DNA of 64,000 nt from Macrolepiota albuminosa. Lineage: Eukaryota; Basidiomycota; Agaricomycetes; Agaricales; Agaricaceae. Position 1 is the first letter of the stretch, and every line of letters starts with the position of its first letter. This document shows positions 1 through 11,846 of the stretch, piece by piece. The stretch covers positions 1,674,001-1,738,000 of the forward strand of contig JAMWFC010000082.1 of NCBI GenBank assembly GCA_027475525.1, read 5' to 3'. The notes beneath the pieces are model-generated. The model saw only the letters and a list, made by a program, of their open reading frames with translations. It searched no databases and was not told the DNA's origin. A program made the position numbers and the translations under genes.

Positions 1-2760
1 GGTGGGGTTATAGGCCCCTCGACTACAGGCGTGTCTACCACCATAGACTCTGTTAGTGCGACGTTAATCGCCGATGCAATAGTGGGTAGCGTACCATGCG
101 CTGCTGTGCGTTTTAGAAGATTGACCTGGTTTGGGTCCATGCCAATCAGATAATAGAGGCCATTGGCCTCAGGATTTTCTGGGAGATTGCTCTCCTCGTG
201 GTGCTTAAACATAAGACGATAGTGATCATCTTCAGTCATCTCCTACCATCCATCCCATTGCAGGATTGCAGCAGGGGTGCCATATTTGGCGAGGCACTCC
301 ATGCGCTTGTCGTCGACCTGTTTGAAGATGTCCATAGACATCGTGGGGGAATAGAACTGCTGTTACAGGAAGACTACGCCGTACGTGTAGGCATGGTTCA
401 CCCATTTCAGTGGAATCCAGTTGTGTAGCAGGACACGTAACGCATCGTCATCGGAGAAGTTCTGTGCCTGGTTGTCAGGCACATGAACTTGGTGAAGTTT
501 GAGCTGTGGCCCACATTGGGGCTCAAATGGCTGCTTGGGGAACATGGTGTCATACGAGGCAATCGCCTCTCGATAAAGCCCTGGATGGGCCACGACAAGG
601 GTCATGCGATGCACAATCATGGACTTGGCTGCGCTGTTAGTGCATAGAGACATAAGGCGAACCCAAAGAGGGTCCGCCAGTGCATGCGGTAGGCGTGATC
701 CACTGCGATGCCTTGATAGGTATTCTCCAGCCTGGGTTGACCAAAGACCAGCACGTACTGCGCCAGCTGGTCTAGGTCAAATGGTGTGGCTAGATCTGAA
801 GCGTGCATTACGTGCAATGCCGTGGAACCATTGTCTTTTGTGCGCAAAAAGCGCCCCAGGATGTGTTGTTGCTCGACAAGAGTGAGGTTGTCGGGGCCCT
901 GCATCGGGTTGACAAGGTCCTGGTACTGAGGCTCCTTTATCAGGAGCTGCATGGTTCTGTCATGGAGAGCCTCAACTGTTCGCTGTGCAAACATCTGAAG
1001 CTCTGTGATCAACATGTATGTGACAATCCTGTTGCGACGCGGAATGTGAATATTCATACAATATTTATAGAGCCGGTCCAGCTCTAGCGGAATGCGGGGA
1101 AGACTGCGTGGAGTGTGCTTGTACACAATCGTACCTGGGATGTGGGCACAATGGCCAGAGGAATACTCATATGACGCCGCTTTATTGGCGTCAGCTCCCA
1201 TCAGCACCGTATTTGTGGCATACGAATAATAGGTGCAGTGGCTGAGTGCTCCTCTAAAGCACGAATTCATTCGCTCAATATCGAGCGGCCCCCACACCTT
1301 CACCCCCAAACCATCGGGAATCCTCCCTGAGAATTCATCCTCGGCCCTATACTTCTGGGCCTGTAGCTCCTTGGCGCGCGTCGCCTTCTTCTTTGCAATG
1401 CACTTATTGCACGATACTCGTTGCAATCGGTCCGCGGCCGATTCCCCTTCCTCCCTGGCCTCCTCCTGCTCTGAGCTTGACTCTCCATAGTCGCTCTTGT
1501 CAGACAAGGATGGTACTGGTGCTTTGCCTTTTTCAGGCATGGGTTTCCCCTTTGAGGTCGCCACCAGACCATCATATTGCTCCGGTGTGCGGGGGTCTGG
1601 GGTCAATACGACCATGGGGTAGTGTTTTGGTGGGGCTGGTACAAACACCGGCAACATGAACAACATCTGGACTTCTCCCACTCGTGCGGGAATGCCAGCA
1701 GGAAAGATTATAACCTCCAATTTGGAGGCATCAAGAGGCGGCTTGCGGCTGCAACGCTGACGAGACAGCCCCGACTTGGTCAGGGCGGACGGTTCTAGTT
1801 GTGGCTGAGCCACCAGAGGGGCAGGCACATTTCGCGCCAGTATTCTCCCTCCAGGCTCTGCGCAAGGGATGATGGTAGCGGGCACTCTTGGCGCCACAGT
1901 GACGGGTTTAGGCCCCATAGATGGAGCCTGAGACAATGCAGTTTCCCGCTGACCCAAAGACAGCCTTGCCAAGGGCTCACTGACTGCAGCCAGTGACTCT
2001 GGGGGGGCCTGACAGGCCGGGGCAGGCAACCACAATGACGATGCAATGGGCTGAACAGGCAGCTCAGGGCGCGCAGATTGCGCAGCCAGTGGCATCCTGG
2101 CCCGTGGAGGTTCGACCACTCGAGTGGGCTGATACTTGGCCCTTTTGACCTCGGCAGTCGGTTCCTCAAAGTAAGAAACTTTGCGCTTAGATGTGTGTTT
2201 GATCTGCTCCAGCGCTGCTATGCCCTGCTTCTTCATCAGCTTGATCTGGTTGAGCAAACCCTCATCACCATTACAGCCAGGCTGTCCTGTAAGAAGGACA
2301 CAGTTGCAGGGACTGGCTGTCCCACTGCTTCCAGCCTACTCAGAAGTGCGTCTGGCACTGACAACTCCTGCGCTTGTGGCGCAGGTTCAACATACAATTC
2401 AGCCACGGGCTGATGCGCCCATGGCACTGATGGTGGCCCCATCACTGCACCCACATATGTCAGTCTCGACACACCCGAGCACAACGACGGTTCCTAGTAG
2501 TAGTGCTCATGGTGCATGCTGTTCTCCAGGCGCTCATAGCGCCTTTCGTCATCAACGTCCATCTCCTGTGAATGGTAGGGGGTTTGATATGGTAGCGGCT
2601 CTTCACGGCCTGGGTAGGCCATGCCTGCTGACTGATATTGGCTCACCGCCGGATATGGTGGCTGCCTCTGGTACTGATCAATAGATATATTCAGGAGTCT
2701 CCCCCCTCCACTAGAGCCTTGCAGGCTCTGATCATTCTTTTGCGGCCCCCAATAGGCCAT
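1..2760 (-). pseudogene. Decayed long ORF of unknown function downstream of chromovirus D
   Basis: A reading frame can be followed on the minus strand from 2760 (start MAYWGPQK) to the window edge. The longest uninterrupted part is 2257-617, about 546 codons. Frame changes occur near 2490, 2250 and 640, and an in-frame TAG lies near 250. The N-terminal half is rich in Pro, Gln and Ala. A central acidic Ser/Glu stretch (about 1540-1440) is followed by a short Cys/Lys-rich patch (SCNKCIAKKK). The C-terminal half is more globular (HIPRRNRIVTYMLI near 1050). I recognise no protease, RT or capsid motif. It lies directly downstream of the D chromodomain on the same strand. It could therefore be a third ORF of that element, or the gag-like ORF of a neighbouring element whose pol lies beyond position 1. 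It is broken as it stands. Confidence 0.45.
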
Positions 2761-2931
2761 TTTGAAGCCACACGTCAGCTACGTGTATTGGGACTGAGGA
2801 AAGAGAGGAAAAAAAACAATCTCCCAACTCTGCCAGTGGTGTAAACAACCACACACACATGCCACCCGGTCACTCACTGGCTATCAATGTGGACTTCGTC
2901 CACCTTCCACCACCCTACGCGTGTTATGCGC

Positions 2932-4135
2932 GTTTTGCTAGTTGCTGAGGGTGTTTCACGCCCTGCAACTCGAGGTACCTGTCCATTGCTGCAAGGTCTT
3001 TGCAGTTCACTAGCGGTTCCCAGGTTGTATCACCTAAGCTCCACCTCACCTCAAATTCGAGGTTTCCCTTTGTCCATCAATGACCTATGATGTCATCCAC
3101 AAACCATTCCTGGTTGTTACCAATTCCAAAGTCATACGGCTCCAGAGTTGCACAATTAGGAAAGAGCGCATCACTACTGGCCATATACGGTCGCAACAGT
3201 GACACATGAAACTTGGGAACTATCCTGCGTGCTTGCAGCGCATGGGGTAGTTCAAGCACGTAATTAGACATGCTCAGCTCAGCCTCAAGGACCCTATATG
3301 GTCCAATCCACTTCGGATACAGCTTACTCGCCCTGCCTTTTGGCAGGTTCAAGTTCTTTGTTGAGAGGTACACTAGGTTCCCTTTCTCGATGTCCGGCTC
3401 ATCACGTCTGCAATTATTTGCATGCTTGGTCTGCCACACGCACAATTCTATAATTGCATCATGGGCATCTGCCAAGTTCCCTAGTGCATTGCGCGCAAAC
3501 TGCTTTACTCCCACATGAATAGCTTTGTCAGTACGAAGTTCACGAATCATGGATGGCATGTAGCCATTGTTGAGTTCAAAGGGTGAATACCCTGTGGTTT
3601 CCAATATGCTCGCGTTTATTGCAAATTCCACGAGTGGACATCTATCCACCCAGTCCTTCTGATCAGGATGTATGAACGCTCACAGTATTTGCGTGATATT
3701 TCTATTCATGCGTTCTGTTTGACCATCCATTTGCGGATGAAACGACGTCGACATGAGCAACTTTGCTCCAAGCAATTTGTGCAGCTCCTTCCACCATTTG
3801 GAAGTGAACTTAGCATCTTGATTGCTTATGATCGAACTTGGCAATCCATGGAGGCATACTATCTCCTTGAGATAGATCCACGACAAGTCCGACGCTGTCA
3901 TGGTGGTTCTCACCGGGATGAGATGGACCATACTGGTCATTCTGCAGATCACTACCCAGAGGTAGTTAAACCCTTTCGACTCGGGAAACAGACCTATAAC
4001 GTCTATCCCGATTGAATCCCAGGGTTTGACTGGTATAGGAAGCAAATGAAGCTTCCCCGGTGGCTTTAATGTCGATACTTTTGACTGTTGACATAGCTCG
4101 CATGTCAAGCAGAATTGGCTCGCTTCTTTGGCCAT
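2932..4135 (-). pseudogene. pol: Integrase and chromodomain of chromovirus D
   Basis: A cysteine pair CLTCELCQQSK (end of the HHCC zinc module) precedes the catalytic core: GIDVIGLFPES (first D), SNQDAKFTSKWW (second D) and DGQTERMNR (E), so the DDE triad is intact. A frame break lies near 3660. The C-terminal part (PKFHVSLLRPY) leads to a chromodomain. EWFVDDIIGH is followed by TGA at about 3077-3079, and the frame continues WTKGNLEFEVRWSLGDTTWEP to about 2932. The TGA stands where related fungal elements have Arg (CGA), a CpG-type lesion. The chromodomain would tether integration to modified histones, which defines the chromovirus clade. Confidence 0.85.
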
Positions 4136-4202
4136 TTGCAGCCACCAGTACCAGCATCACACATAGTCCAGCATTTTCTGAGTTCCAAAGTGGCCCACTA
4201 CT

Positions 4203-4664
4203 CTATGGGCCTGGTCCAGGATAGTCGTGATTAACGAACGACCTCTCCTGGGGAATGCAGATGACTCTGGACCCCGTGGGTCTGGTAAGATAGATGAGCT
4301 GCTGCTCCACCCTAAAGCGTGGATGCGTGTGGGTATTGTTCAGAATCTCTAAAAAGAGATTATCATCCTTGTATCCCTGCTGGATACGTGTGCGGAATTG
4401 TGCATTGCCTAAGTCGGCCGGTGCAGGATTTTGGTCCTGTGACTCCAGCATCTGCTGGAGCATCATATCAGTGCCTCTCAGAGGCACCCCTTGCCTTGTC
4501 TCTTCACCTGGCTGAGGGGCCTCATGCTCCACCAGCACCTGGGCCTCGATATCACGAGCTTCTAGCTGTTCATGCAGTCGCTTACTGTGATGTGTTTCCT
4601 GCACCCGCATGGCGCGTAACTCGACCCTATGTTTCTTGATCTCATGGAACCAATGCATGGGCAA
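4203..4664 (-). pseudogene. pol: RNase H to integrase linker of chromovirus D
   Basis: This 153-residue frame lies between RNase H and the integrase zinc module. It contains a charged helical part (ELRAMRVQETHHSKRLHEQL) and then FRTRIQQGYKDDNLFLEIL, a pattern common in the linker of fungal gypsy polyproteins. It is separated from RNase H and the integrase core by frame changes. It has no known catalytic motif of its own. Confidence 0.6.
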
Positions 4665-4730
4665 GTCTTCACCCTCTGGGTCAATACGTTTGTCTGCCTG
4701 GACATAGTCATGCGCATCATGGACGTCATC

Positions 4731-6639
4731 TCAAGTATCACTCTCGAAATATCGAGACAGGCAATCCATGACTTTGTTCAATTCATCTTTTACATAGGTG
4801 ATGTTGAGCTGATACCGTGACATGTAGTCAATCCAGCGACGTTGTCGCGGAGATAGGTGCACCCGAGTCTTGAAGAACTCTAGTGCTTTGTGATCCGTAA
4901 TGACGTGAATCTTATATCCCATCAGTTTATCCTCCCATTTTAGGAGGGCTTCCAGGATAGCGAGTGTTTCTAACTCATGTACAGCATAATTCTGCTGAGC
5001 AGCAGTGAATTTACGGGACATGAATCCCGCTGGTTGGCAAGTCTGCCACGTTTTACCTTGGCCAAACATGGCCCCAACCCCAGTCTTCAACGCATCGCAT
5101 ATGAGCCAGATGGGCTCATTGATGCGTGGATCAATTGGTGTCAGGGGACTCCTCATTCCTTTCTTCTTTCACTCTTTATTTCTTCACTCTCCTTTCATTC
5201 ACTTCCTTATTTCTTCTATCATTCTCTCATCTTGCTGTTACTACTTTTTCAACACTATCTGTTAGTACTATTCTCAACCTTTGAGGTGCTCTGGTTCTTT
5301 AGCTATCACTCAGACAAGTGTGGGCCCTTCAGCACCGCTCCAGGCTGCTTAGATAAGCCGGAGTTTGCCTTTCTGACTTCTAAAGTCCGGAGTTTTCCTC
5401 CCTTGTTTGCACACTTGTTTGGTTAGTCAATTTTCGAGTTTTTAAGGTTTTGTTGTACTGTACAGTTGTTTCCCATGCTTCAGAGGCCCCAGAAGCGTCC
5501 AACCTGGCATAGGGAATCCCCAGACTTGTTCTCTTTGGATCTCCCTCTGCCAGGTGAGTAGCTACCTTGATATTGTCAGTATATATTCTAATACACTTTG
5601 AATCTCCCTCTGCCAGCTGTGTGACTGAGCCACAGCCTCTAGAGGTCGCCCTTACAATTGGCCAGATGACTGGTGTCTTCACGCATATGCGCTTAATCAT
5701 CTCAAAATACCGCTGATGCAGCGGTCTCCAGTGAAAAGGGGACCCATTCTGGGTCATGGCCATAAGTGGCCCTGTGTATGCAGTGATGTCTGGCAAGAAG
5801 TTGCCAATATAGTTTACAAGTCCAACAAATCGTTGGATATCATTATATGTGCGTGGAGTACGCCACTCTCGGATTTTGTTGAGCTTATCCCTATCTGGGT
5901 GAATGCCCTTCTTGTCAATAACGTGACCGAGACAATCTATACTCGTTGTGTACAACTCGCACTTCTTCCACTTGAGATAGAGACTGGCCGTCCATAGCCG
6001 TTCAAATACGACTCGTAGGTGCTGCTTATGCTCTTCAATGGTGTCAGAAAAGATGAATATATCGTCTAAATAGACGTGCATAAGCTTCCTGATTACATCT
6101 CGGAAGATTGAGGTCATTAGCCTCTGAAATGTTGCCGATGCATTACAATCACCAATCTGCATGATGTTACTCACAAACGTCCCCATCAGGGACGAGAACA
6201 GCATCTTTGGTATATCCTCTTTGTGTATGCAAACCTGTTCGTATGCGTCTGTGAGGTTGATTTTTGACCTATACTTTGCTGTCGTGACATCTTCTCGTAT
6301 TACTTCCTGATCTGGAAGAGGTGTCACATCCTTGACTGTATTATCATTGTGCTGTCGTGCATCCAATGCAGTCCTTAACGTCCCATCCTTCTTGGGAATA
6401 CAAAGTAATGGTGCAGCTTGCACCGCTGGTCGTGGTTCCCACCACTTTGCGTTTATGTATCTATTCATCTTTTCACAAAGTTGCTCCTGTAGTGCTCGTG
6501 GGCAGCGAGGCAAATGATACTTGTACTGCTTGTTATTGTCAATGAGGTTAATCTCATGATTAACCTCCCGCCACAGAGGAAGCTCTTCCTTCGTTCCATT
6601 GACAATATCAGCAAACTCCTGTTGCCATTGCTGGCGCAA
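4731..6639 (-). pseudogene. pol: Reverse transcriptase and RNase H of chromovirus D (split by solo LTR)
   Basis: Residues from 6639 match the gypsy RT order. CIPKKDGTLRTALDARQHND is followed by KINLTDAYEQV, QIGDCNASATFQRLM and the active-site box YLDDIFIF (about 6061-6072). In motif A the first catalytic Asp reads Asn (INLTDAY instead of IDLxDAY), which should abolish polymerisation. The connection ends at ...TPVIWPI at 5657, where a 518-bp solo LTR is inserted. RNase H resumes at 5133 (PRINEPIWLICDALKTGVGAMFG; then TDHKALEF and NKVMDCLSRY). The insertion lies at the RT/RNase H junction, and the coding frame resumes after the 5-bp duplicated target. This is an enzyme of retrotransposon cDNA synthesis, inactive here. 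Confidence 0.85.
5139..5656 (-). repeat. Solo LTR (518 bp) with intact 5-bp target duplication
   Basis: Read on the minus strand this LTR starts TGTAAGGGCGACC and ends CCCCTGACA (TG...CA). It is flanked by ATTGG at 5134-5138 and ATTGG at 5657-5661, a perfect 5-bp target duplication as made by LTR-retrotransposon integrases. A second copy of the same family is at 18271-18789. No internal region is present, so it is a solo LTR left by LTR-LTR recombination. It splits pol of chromovirus D and is therefore younger than that element. Confidence 0.93.
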
Positions 6640-7321
6640 TCAAGGGATATCCTCCTCTGTAAGGCTTACAGCCTTGCCTTTTCCTTTTGCTACGCGTGCT
6701 ATACGCGGTTGAACCTTTGGTTCAAATCGCTCCTGTAAGGCACGTACGTGCTCCTTTGTGAGATTTTCTGGATTCAACCTTACAACCGGTTGTTTCCTTG
6801 TTGTATTCGCTAACAACTGCACGCTTCTCGCTTTCAGTGAGAGTCCATCAAATATGATATCCGATGTTTTGGAAATCTCGTGCTCTCGTGCGTGACGGTA
6901 CACTTCTCCTGTCTGAGTCACCTGCACCCTTCCCATAGTCTGTGTCACCATTGATGCCACCAGCTCGTTCCACTCCCTGTAGCATTCATGGGTCATATGC
7001 CCATTGCACTCCTGGCCGAGGCACTGGTCAATCCATTAGTGACCTAGTGCTACCCACAGTTCCCATCGTACTGTATACCTCGTCCTTGACGAGATCCTCA
7101 ACCTTCACTCAAGAGCTAGTTGGCTGGCCTTCCAGCGACTCCACCACGCATCTACCATGCTCATTCTTGCACTGTACAGCCTGTTTAGGCTTTCCATTGG
7201 TACACCCAATCACATCTGGGTGCTTCCCCTTCTTCAGAGTTCCTTGAAACTCTTCCTCAGACATCAGTATAGCCAGCGAGTCTGCCGGCAGGCTTTTTGG
7301 TGGGATTTGTTCATCCTCCAC
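6640..7321 (-). pseudogene. pol: Protease to RT linker of chromovirus D
   Basis: Two short frames (7321-7109 and 6996-6640) bridge protease and RT. The second begins with a region like TRKQPVVRLNPENLTKEH. It precedes the RT start without an evident gap, so it is polyprotein sequence broken by frameshifts. No motif is recognised. Confidence 0.5.
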
Positions 7322-7354
7322 CTCCTGTACAGTTGCTCTCCTGCAAACATCTAG

Positions 7355-8197
7355 TCAGTTGCGTTCATCACGCCGCTTTTCAGTTGTGCGATAGCGCCTC
7401 AAACGACCATCTGTGTCGTTTAACACAACTTTCTCCACCTTCAATGGCGTACCATTCACAACAACCATGTCGTTCACAAAGTCCAGCGACACCTTGTTCT
7501 TACGCATGAACGGCGTACTGATAATCATGTTGTAGCAATCAAAATTTGCTATATCCACATATTCTTTTGTTGACGTTCCTGACATCTTTATTCTCACTTC
7601 TGCGCCAAACTGCACCATGGCGCGACTCCCTACAGTCCCCAGCTGGAGCATCAATGGCTCCTCCAGTTCATGAACGTGAATCGCGTTGACGTGAGCAAAC
7701 TGGGGCATGGCGTACCGATAATCATGTTGTAGCGATCCAAAATTTGCTATATCCACATATTCTTTCGTTGACGTTCCTGACATCTTTATTCTCACTTCCG
7801 TGCCAAACTGCACCATGGCGCGACTCCCTACAGTCCCCAGCTGGAGCATCAATGGCTCCTCCAGTTCATGAACGCGAATCGCGTTGACGTGAGCAAACTG
7901 GGGCGTAATGCCCGTAGTGGTACTCCCGGAGTCCCACAACGTCCATGCCGGATGTCCATTGACATCAACATACGTGACCAGGCACTCCTTCTCCTCGGGA
8001 GTATAGCGTGGCCGCTGCAACTTATTAGTTGCCTTCTGCAGGGTTACGCGTCTCATTCGGACGTGCTGATCTCCACGGCACTCAGTCAGTGCAAACAGGT
8101 GTTCCTCCTCGTCATCATGAGCATAATAGTCACTGTTGTACACATCCACTGCGATGTATTCGTTGCCATCAATCTGGATGCTCTCAGCGTCATCCAC
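7355..8197 (-). pseudogene. Retropepsin-like protease region of chromovirus D
   Basis: This 280-residue frame contains an aspartic protease active-site motif, LWDSGSTTTGI (D-S-G-S), near residue 87, followed by hydrophobic strands typical of retropepsins. A stretch of about 66 residues starting QFAHVNAI is present twice in a row. It reflects a diverged 198-bp tandem duplication at 7514-7906. The second unit leads into NMIISTPFMRKNK, which resembles the normal end of a retropepsin (I-x-G/T-x-P-F-M). The duplication therefore separates the catalytic strand from the rest of the fold. The copies differ at several bases, so this is a real, old event. The protease is almost certainly inactive. Confidence 0.7.
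7514..7906. repeat. Diverged tandem duplication, about 198 bp x 2
   Basis: Units 7514-7710 and 7711-7906 align over their whole length with several substitutions and one 1-bp indel. Both begin CGTAC(T/C)GATAATCATG and end GAGCAAACTGGGGC. The divergence separates this from the exact 77-bp duplications elsewhere in the window, so it is probably biological. Confidence 0.85.
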
Positions 8198-8289
8198 TTC
8201 CGACCCATCAGCCTCTACCTGCGGCTCTTCCTCCGCTTCATCAACAATCTCATCGTCCTTGTCGTCACTGACGACATTGCTAGGTGCTG

Positions 8290-11122
8290 CAGCCGTATGG
8301 GCTGCTCAGATGTGTGCCTTAGGAGGGGCAGGACATTTCTTAGCGAAATGCCCACTCCTGCCACAGTTGTAGTGCGCCGAAGGGTCTCCAGCAGTCCTTC
8401 TCTGGGCCACTCCGGGGCCCCCAGTAGGTTTGCTTGCCATACGCGCTGCAGGCGCTACTACCCCTTTCACTGCTACTTGGTTTTGACCAAAAAAGGGTCA
8501 ACTATCCTTCGCTGGCAATTGTCCAGCAGGCTTCAATCAAGGCCGTTGGCCTTCAGGAATTGACTTGCGGACAACAAATCGCGGATTGCGATTGTTCTCC
8601 ATATCCATCTGTTTGGCCAGGAAAGTTCCCACCTTCACTGCCTGACAGTTCACTGTTCCTCGGTGTGAACTACGCTGCTCATAATGGTTTGCAGTCCGTG
8701 TTGACTGCTCATAACGGATGGCATACGCCAAAGATTTGGTCACAGTATTGACCTCTGGAGACAAATTGTCATCGCGTATTAACGCCCTCTTCATGTCTGC
8801 GGGTATTCCATCCAGGAATGTCTTGCAAATAGTGTATTTGTCTGGATAGACGCCCATATTCTGTGCATGACCCACCAAGTCATCATAAAAGGTCTGGACA
8901 CCAGTCTTAGCGTCATACACTGCCTTTCTAAAGGCATCACGGGCTTCCTGCATTGTAGCAGCGTTGACAAACTGATTATACAGTCCTATCAGGACTTCTT
9001 TAAATGTCCAATGCGGTTTGTCGCGATTAATGTGGAGGACATGGCGATGGAACCAATTCCGAGCCTCTCCCTCCATAAATTCATGTAGCACGAATATCCT
9101 TTTCTGGTCCATGTCATCTCCACCATAGCAGCAGGCTGCTAGGTGGTAGCAAACGTCCATGGCCCAATCCTCCAGTTGGGAGAACCTATGTCCTCCAGCG
9201 TACACACGTATGTGCTTACCATTGGATTTACGGGGACTTACCCCAGCAGGGAATTTAAACCTGACTCCAAGGGAGTCATCCACCAGACAAGTGAGGCATA
9301 TGATCCATATGGATCCTGACCGCTTCATTCATTCCTGGCATAGCTTCACGCAATTCATGAGGTGCAGGCATCAAAAATGCCTGGGGACTGCGAAACAGAT
9401 GTTCATTGGCCGTTTGTTCTGGCCGTGAGGTGGGCTGTTGCCTCACTTGTGGCTCTGCTGGTACTCCACCAGCTTGCATGCCACTATCATGACAATTATC
9501 ATTGTCTTGATTGTCATTCCTACAATCACGCCCTCCACCGTTGTTATTGCGACGAGTTGGCTCCCTCCGCTTGTAGTGGTCACTACTATTATCACTACCA
9601 CCCGGATCTCTGCCCGGTTCAGCAGTTCGAGCCATGAATTGTCGCCGCATGTCATTGACAGGCGTTACACCCTCACACCCTTCAAAGGCTACCTCCTGGT
9701 CATCAATTAACGACTCACCATGATCGCGCAAGTCCTGGTTGCGTATTCTCTGGTAATTGACACGTTCATTCCAGTTGTCCACTAGGTGGACTCACCATGA
9801 TCGCGCAAGTCCTGGTTGCGTATTCTCTGGTAATTGACACGTTCATTCCAGTTGTCCACTAGGTGGACGCGTCGCACTACACGTCGTGGTCGCATTTGTT
9901 CCTCAAGAATGTGGACTTTGTCCACCTCTTCCTTGATAGTAACTTGCTTTTGAGGTGTCTTAACCTCCTGCACTGCAAGTATTGCCTCTGGCTCTGCCGG
10001 AGTCGTTGTCACAGTCTCTACCTCAGACAATGCCTGCTGAGGCACTCCGCTAACAATGCATTGACGGTTTGCGGCATGCTGATGCTGAACGTAGTCTTGC
10101 TGAGACTCATTGGCCTGACGAGGTGCATTGAGCAACTCCATCGCATCTGTGATTAATGGCGCTCATCAGCGCACACTCATCTCACATTCTACTGAGTCGG
10201 CCGGAGTGGCCGTGGAGACTGCTAACCCTCGCGCCGCTTTGCGCTTAAGGTATTCAACCACTTTGAGTTTAAAGATACGCACAAACAATTCGATATATTC
10301 ATTCAAATCTGCATGGGGTACATCGTGGCTCCTAGCAGCCAGCAACTGTAAGTGCTTTACTACATAAAGCTGCAGACGCTTTTGCGTTGATTCCTTCATG
10401 ACCAACGGATATTAGTCCAAAACCAGCTGTAACTGGATAGACAAGGTCAAATGCGACCTTTTGCTTTCCTCATCATCTGAGGATTCCAGCTCGGACTCTA
10501 AGTCCATAACTCTCCTGAGGCCGTCATGCCTCACTTGCGGCTGTTTGCCGGCCCATGTGTGCAACTCTGGAATTCCAGGTGCTGTCGATGTCTTTTCCAA
10601 CCTTACAACATTGTTGTCCTCCCTACTGACCATTATTGCTGGTTCTTGCGTCTGTCTTTGTGTTGTCAGTGATGACGGTCCTGGTTCAGTGGCAGTATCA
10701 GCTACATATTCCAAATGCCGTTCAGTAGGCGCAGTCCAGAATGGAGTACTATGTGCAAATGTGCTGCCTTGTACCATTTCCGAGTACTGGGTAATATCTG
10801 GTTGACCCTCAGTATGAGCTGACGAGCTCTCAGGCAATACCAGATACATCAATGAAGGCATTTGGCTCGCTGGCAGCGACACTCCTGAGACCGCGGATCT
10901 CTCTCCTGGTTTACCACCAGGTCGTACAATGGACATCATCCGTGATACGGATAGCCCACCAGGCATTCCAAAGCTCGTGCTGACATCGCGAGGAATCTTT
11001 TTGTCCCGCTTTGGTGGAGGTTGGTATGCTGACACAGATTGCGTCTTCACAGCTTGAAGCGCAGGTAGGTCACCTGTATCTGCAGCTGGGAACGGAGGAT
11101 CCGGATCAAGAGAGCCAGTCAT
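8290..11122 (-). pseudogene. gag: Gag of chromovirus D
   Basis: The frame opens at ATG 11122 (MTGSLDPDPPF). It runs through a Ser/Pro/Thr-rich region with stops near 10412 and 10160 and reaches a capsid-like region at about 9330-8540. There the sequence reads EGEARNWFHRHV...WTFKEVLIGLYNQF, the pattern of retrotransposon Gag (Retrotrans_gag type). A nucleocapsid knuckle follows near 8350. It reads HYNCGRSGHFAKKC, so the first Cys of the CX2CX4HX4C motif has become His. A 77-bp exact tandem duplication at 9712-9865 adds a further frameshift that is probably not real. Gag would form the virus-like particle in the cytoplasm; this copy is not functional. Confidence 0.75.
9712..9865. repeat. Exact 77-bp tandem duplication (probable assembly join)
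   Basis: Copies 9712-9788 and 9789-9865 are identical and directly adjacent, inside D gag. The period of 77 is shared with ten other sites in the window. Confidence 0.9.
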
Positions 11123-11390
11123 GGAAGCACGTTTTCAACGTGATGCCAACAGAGAATCGAGAGGTTTTGATAATAGTTGCCTAGTCGGTAACAAGCCTAG
11201 AGTTTAAAGCCGATAGCAGAAGATTTAAAAAAATGTAACCTGAGTTACAAGTTAGAACTATCTTGTGTGTATCACACAAGTGCTAAATCAGACTGCAGTA
11301 TTGGATTTGACTAGTACTTAGAGTAAAAACAAGATGTTATCTTATGTAATACTCTATTAAACGATTATAGCGTCGTTGACGCTTGTAACA
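11123..11390 (-). promoter_or_regulatory. Upstream region of chromovirus D, candidate 5' LTR remnant
   Basis: Read on the minus strand from 11390 this begins TGTTACAAGCGTC and is AT-rich. It has a perfect 8-bp hairpin, CTTGTGTG-TAT-CACACAAG, at about 11262-11280. The TGTTAC start resembles gypsy LTR ends. No second copy is visible in the window and no clear primer-binding site follows, so an LTR cannot be proven. It lies between the gag start of D and the truncated element C. Confidence 0.3.
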
Positions 11391-11692
11391 TGGATGACTC
11401 CGTTACACTCTGGGAGCACAATCTCCATGCCAAGCCCGAGAAGTGCTCATTCCACACCGAAGAAGTCAAATATCTTGGCATTGTAGTATCCCCAAATGGC
11501 ATTTGCATAGACCCCCACAAAGTTGAGGCCATCATCAACTGGCTGCAGCCCTGGAACATGAAGGAAGTACAGTCTTTCTTGGGTTTTGCTAACTTCTACC
11601 GGAGGTTTATAGACAATTACTCTGGTATCATGAAATCCCTTAACTGGCTCACATGCAAGGACGTCGCATGGAACTGGGACAGTAAGTGCCAG

Positions 11693-11846
11693 AGCATCTT
11701 TAACTTGCTCAAGAAGGCTTTTACAGTTGCCTCCATACTCCAGCATTACGACCCCACCCTCCTGATCATAGCATCTTTAACTTGCTCAAGAAGGCTTTTA
11801 CAGTTGCCTCCATACTCCAGCATTACGACCCCACCCTCCTGATCAT
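11693..11846. repeat. Exact 77-bp tandem duplication (probable assembly join)
   Basis: Copies 11693-11769 and 11770-11846 are identical, inside the RNase H region of element C. Confidence 0.9.

Larger units (their letters stand above)
2932..11122 (-). mobile_element. Ty3/gypsy chromovirus D (decayed, nested)
   Basis: On the minus strand the order is a Pro-rich N-terminal ORF (from 11122), Gag (9328-8537 plus a knuckle near 8350), protease (8197-7355), RT (6639-5657), RNase H (5133-4731), integrase (4135-3077) and a chromodomain (3120-2932). This is the standard gag-PR-RT-RH-IN-chromodomain order of fungal chromoviruses. The element is dead: several frameshifts and stops, a solo LTR inside pol, an Asn at the first RT catalytic Asp, and a His in place of the first knuckle Cys. 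I cannot define LTRs with confidence. A TGTTAC-starting segment upstream of gag (11390 downward) is a candidate 5' LTR, but no matching copy is visible downstream of pol. Confidence 0.85.
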
